A stretch of 23,541 nucleotides of DNA. Source: CAYPAU01 sp964408825 (GTDB taxonomy: Bacteria > Patescibacteriota > Microgenomatia > Levybacterales > UBA12049). Location of the stretch: NCBI GenBank assembly GCA_964408825.1, contig CAYPAU010000014.1, positions 1 through 23,541 on the forward strand, in the 5' to 3' direction. The translations under genes were made by a program, and so were the position numbers. This document shows, piece by piece, positions 21,267-23,541 of the stretch. Within the stretch, counting starts at the first letter, position 1. Every line of letters starts with the position of its first letter. The notes beneath the pieces were generated by a model that was given only the letters and a program-made list of their open reading frames with translations, was not told where the DNA came from and ran no database searches.

Positions 21267-22265
21267 TTAAATATTCGTTGACCCTTTGTAGATCTTTGGC
21301 GTCAGCCAGTCAATCGGGGGCTTTTTTCCCTTATCCTTTCTTTCCGAAGTTAAATCTTTTCTATCTTGCGTTATATCCTGCATGGCTTGTCTTGATGTCC
21401 TGCTTGTATCTGTCGAAATACTTTGAAGAGGTGGTTTTTGAGATCTCCCTGTATATCTTGGGAAGGAACCCGGAGTAAATACCGAAGGTTCTTCCTGGGT
21501 GAATAAATCTTCCGAAGCTTTTGAGGAAGCGACTCTTTTCCTTATTGCACCTTTTCTTATAAGTTCTCCTGTTATTTCAAATGCAAGAGGGGTCGTTTTT
21601 GGATACTGAAAATTATCTGTTGCGCTCTCGATTCCCACAAGTAGATTCTGGGCAATATCAATGTCAACATTAAGAGGCAAAGAAAACATTAGATCCGCAA
21701 CTTTTTCAGAAATTGAAGAACTACTTTGTGAAACGATTGAGATGTCACCGAACCCTTGATTATCCGGTTTGTTATCTATGTTTATAACTGTTGTATCTTT
21801 CAAGGAAGTGGGGTCATAAATCTTTTCAAGATCAGAAAGCCTTGAGGTTCCTATGACAAATAAAACAGAGGGGTATCCCTGGGATCTTTTAAAGATCACA
21901 TCTTTTTCCGAAAAAGATAAACCCTGTTCTCCCGCTTTTACGATAATATTGAGAAATCCATTCTCAAGGGTGTAGGAAATTTTTTCAATTTCACCCTCTT
22001 CGGTGTAGGGAAAGGAGACAATCATGTCTCCACCACCCCCCTCAAAGTTTCTTCTGACCTTATCAACCCCGACCAAACTTGAATGTTCTACAAGAACATC
22101 CGAAGGACAAACAATGTCAACATTTTTACCCTCATTTTTCAAAGCAAGATATAGCGAAAGGGCCGAGGCCATTGCATCAACATCGGGGTTTTTGCCAAGA
22201 GCAATTCCTATGTTTGTGTTTTTTGAAATGATATCTCTAAGTTGTCCGGAGATTCTTGTATCCAT
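21267..22265 (-). CDS. DHH-family (NrnA-like) protein with degenerate active site
   Basis: The 332-residue protein has the DHH phosphoesterase fold by sequence pattern: the first metal motif region LGKNPDVDAMASALSLYLAL (residues 23-42) and a later INIDNK (161-166) where active proteins have DHH. Asp28, Asp30 and Asp164 are kept, but the first motif His is Gly24, the DHH His pair is Asn165-Lys166, and the usual Asp near residue 139 is Gly. Activity is therefore doubtful. The C-terminal ~80 residues are polar and Ser/Thr/Pro-rich, probably disordered, in place of a DHHA1 domain. Its position between infB and rpsO is where nrnA sits in many bacteria, which supports descent from nrnA. Confidence 0.75.
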   Translation of the reverse strand: MDTRISGQLRDIISKNTNIGIALGKNPDVDAMASALSLYLALKNEGKNVDIVCPSDVLVEHSSLVGVDKVRRNFEGGGGDMIVSFPYTEEGEIEKISYTLENGFLNIIVKAGEQGLSFSEKDVIFKRSQGYPSVLFVIGTSRLSDLEKIYDPTSLKDTTVINIDNKPDNQGFGDISIVSQSSSSISEKVADLMFSLPLNVDIDIAQNLLVGIESATDNFQYPKTTPLAFEITGELIRKGAIRKRVASSKASEDLFTQEEPSVFTPGSFPRYTGRSQKPPLQSISTDTSRTSRQAMQDITQDRKDLTSERKDKGKKPPIDWLTPKIYKGSTNI

Positions 22266-22269
22266 ATAC

Positions 22270-22298
22270 TAATTTTAATAAAGCACCAATTTGGTGCT
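22270..22298 (-). terminator. Possible intrinsic terminator of infB
   Basis: AGCACCAA and TTGGTGCT form a perfect stem (22282-22298) in the 38-base gap after infB, followed on the minus strand by a weak T-rich tail (TTTATTAAAATT). The tail has few consecutive Ts, so termination may be partial. Confidence 0.4.
22272..22277 (-). promoter_or_regulatory. -10 box of the DHH-family gene, leaderless
   Basis: TAAAAT on the minus strand, six bases before the ATG at 22265, just downstream of the infB hairpin. Confidence 0.4.
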
Positions 22299-22303
22299 CC
22301 AAT

Positions 22304-23541
22304 TTAACCAAGTGATATTAACATATCTCCTATAGTAAAGTCAAGGAATGGAGAAGCTATTGCTCCAGCCTCGCCTCCCTTTTCTATCTTTGAGACTTGT
22401 TCTTTTCCATGCTTAAGCGATGATATTGTGCTTTCCCCAAGTGTCTCTTCACCCCGAACGAGTCTTACTTTATCGCCTTTTGCAACTCGACCATCCAAAA
22501 CTTGTATTCCCATAACTTTAGTTTTTTCATAAGGAAAAGAGGCTACTATCTTTGCCATTCCCAAAACTTCTTCCTGCAAGGCAATTGTCTTTCCTTCCAA
22601 AACATCCTTAATTTCATCTATTAACTCATAAATAAGATTGTAGCTTTTAACAAGAACCTTTTCTGTTTTTGCAAGTCTTCCTATTTCAGGTTTTATTTTT
22701 ATGTTAAATCCTATCACTATCCCCCCCAATGATTTAGCCATAAGAATATCGGCCGGCGTTATGCCTCCGGTTTTTTGAAGTGCGACATTTATTTGTGAAG
22801 GTAAAGCATTTACTATAGCCTCTAGAGAACCCAGAGAATCCGCGCAAAGAATAACAGATAAAATTGGAGCATCGGGGACATCAAAGGGATTTAATGAAAT
22901 GGGGGTTGGGGAGCTTTGTGCATCTTGTGAAGGGGTGACACGACTGGAAGGCCTGCCTGCTCGCCTCGCAGCGAAGCGGACCGGCAAGGCAGGGCTCCCG
23001 ACAGCGCGCACCTGTGCGAATGCATCAGGGTTACTTTCGGGAGGGAAAGTCGGGGCAGGACCCCGAACAATCTCCGACCCTTTTTTATAGACCAGGCTTC
23101 CAACTCTTGGCGCTTTTTCGAAACCCAAAATTTCTACTGCCTCTCCTATTGTTGCGCTTTTAAGATTTACCCCTGTTGAGTCTGTTAAATTTTTAACTCT
23201 CGCACTTATGCCATCTGAAGATATTTCGTCTCGCAAGGTTAGAATGCCCTTTTTTACAACAACAGCTGCCAAGGCTCCTTTTTTGGGATCCTGGCGCGAT
23301 TCAATAACAACGCCTTCTAACTCTCCGTCTGAACTTACGGTTCTACCTTCTTTGAGGATCTCGAAAACTAAAATAATTAAATCTAAAAGCTCTTTAACAT
23401 TATGGTTGGTTTTTGCCGAAACCTCAATTGAGGGCACATTCCCTCCGTACTCTTCAAGAGTTACCTCTTCTTTGAGAAGTTGTTGTTTGGCTTTTTCTAC
23501 ATTTTTATTCTGCAGGTCTGATTTTGTACAAACCACGATAA
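22304..23541 (-). CDS. infB: Translation initiation factor IF-2, C-terminal part (runs off right edge)
   Basis: GTPase that recruits initiator tRNA to the 30S subunit and promotes subunit joining. The visible part (412 complete codons) begins within the G domain at the G4 motif, IVVCTKSD (usually NKxD; the Asn is Thr here), and the G5 SAKT. Domains II, III and IV follow (GVVIESRQDPKKGALAAVVVKKG; LCADSLGSLEAI; KTKVMGIQVLDGRVAKGD near the end). The first codons are outside the window, so the GTG at 23536 is not the start. Between domains II and III, a disordered Pro/Ser-rich stretch holds in-frame copy B of the 42-bp palindromic element (VRFAARRAGR). Confidence 0.95.
   Translation of the reverse strand, partial: IVVCTKSDLQNKNVEKAKQQLLKEEVTLEEYGGNVPSIEVSAKTNHNVKELLDLIILVFEILKEGRTVSSDGELEGVVIESRQDPKKGALAAVVVKKGILTLRDEISSDGISARVKNLTDSTGVNLKSATIGEAVEILGFEKAPRVGSLVYKKGSEIVRGPAPTFPPESNPDAFAQVRAVGSPALPVRFAARRAGRPSSRVTPSQDAQSSPTPISLNPFDVPDAPILSVILCADSLGSLEAIVNALPSQINVALQKTGGITPADILMAKSLGGIVIGFNIKIKPEIGRLAKTEKVLVKSYNLIYELIDEIKDVLEGKTIALQEEVLGMAKIVASFPYEKTKVMGIQVLDGRVAKGDKVRLVRGEETLGESTISSLKHGKEQVSKIEKGGEAGAIASPFLDFTIGDMLISLG
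22952..22993 (+). repeat. 42-bp GC-rich palindromic element, copy B
   Basis: 40/42 bases match copy A at 5972-6013 in the same plus-strand orientation, but infB is on the minus strand, so this gene reads the other strand. The result is a similar peptide (VRFAARRAGR against ARLAAKRAGE). It sits in the linker between IF-2 domains II and III. Confidence 0.85.

Noticed and set aside
22899..23090. Plus-strand ORF containing LPARLAAKRTG
   Set aside because: It is the antisense of infB; it is open because the palindromic element reads through on both strands.
1..23541. tRNA, rRNA, CRISPR arrays, insertion sequences and replication origin
   Set aside because: No T-loop/acceptor pairs, rRNA core motifs, regular spaced repeats, transposase motifs or DnaA-box clusters were seen by eye.

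Overview
The window looks like a chromosomal segment of an uncultured bacterium of the Candidate Phyla Radiation (Patescibacteria), most plausibly Microgenomates-like. This is inferred from several features together: AT-rich sequence, very tight gene packing, a short alanyl-tRNA synthetase with no C-terminal domain, an archaeal-type AMP/thymidine phosphorylase, a PilM-like/baseplate-J-like membrane protein paired with a sortase, an ATPase-only Lon relative, and GC-rich palindromic insertions inside protein genes. I could not run a search, so the lineage is a judgement from gene content.

Layout. (1) Positions 1-3058, minus strand: a 3-methyladenine DNA glycosylase I running off the left edge, small membrane or unknown proteins, a zincin-type metallopeptidase, a Pro-rich unknown protein, a DUF4242-like protein and a membrane-anchored FKBP isomerase split by a +1 frameshift. 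(2) Positions 3121-10413, plus strand: one six-gene operon in which every junction overlaps by 4 or 8 bases: alaS, a PilM-like/baseplate-J-like protein, sortase, an unlisted 50-residue membrane peptide, an AMP/thymidine phosphorylase, and mltG. (3) Positions 10414-10675: a convergent gap with repeats but no supported gene. (4) Positions 10676-13281, minus strand: a YtxG/YtxH-like envelope pair, a RelE/Phd-type toxin-antitoxin pair with a clear promoter and operator, a GNMT-like methyltransferase and a RodZ-like protein. (5) Positions 13389-23541, minus strand: ftsK, rnj (RNase J), the Lon-type ATPase, pnp, rpsO, a degenerate DHH-family protein and the C-terminal part of infB. This resembles the common bacterial infB-rbfA-nrnA-truB-ribF-rpsO-pnp order, but rbfA, truB and ribF are absent from it.

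How the genes work together. The left part of the minus-strand block is translation and RNA turnover (IF-2, S15, PNPase, RNase J), followed by chromosome segregation and cell shape (FtsK, RodZ). The plus-strand operon joins a tRNA synthetase with envelope proteins (PilM-like/baseplate-like protein, sortase, small membrane peptide, lytic transglycosylase) and nucleotide salvage.

Three patterns cut across genes. First, short GC-rich palindromic elements sit in frame inside alaS, the baseplate-like gene, rnj and infB, and a related core lies in the pnp/Lon-ATPase gap. A 42-bp element occurs twice at 40/42 identity in two unrelated genes and reads through on either strand as a similar Arg/Ala-rich peptide. 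Second, many genes have a good -10 hexamer 6-8 bases before the start codon and no leader, which suggests leaderless transcription. Third, the pnp/Lon-ATPase gap can fold into a nested structure closed by an outer helix and may be a non-coding RNA or a larger palindromic element.
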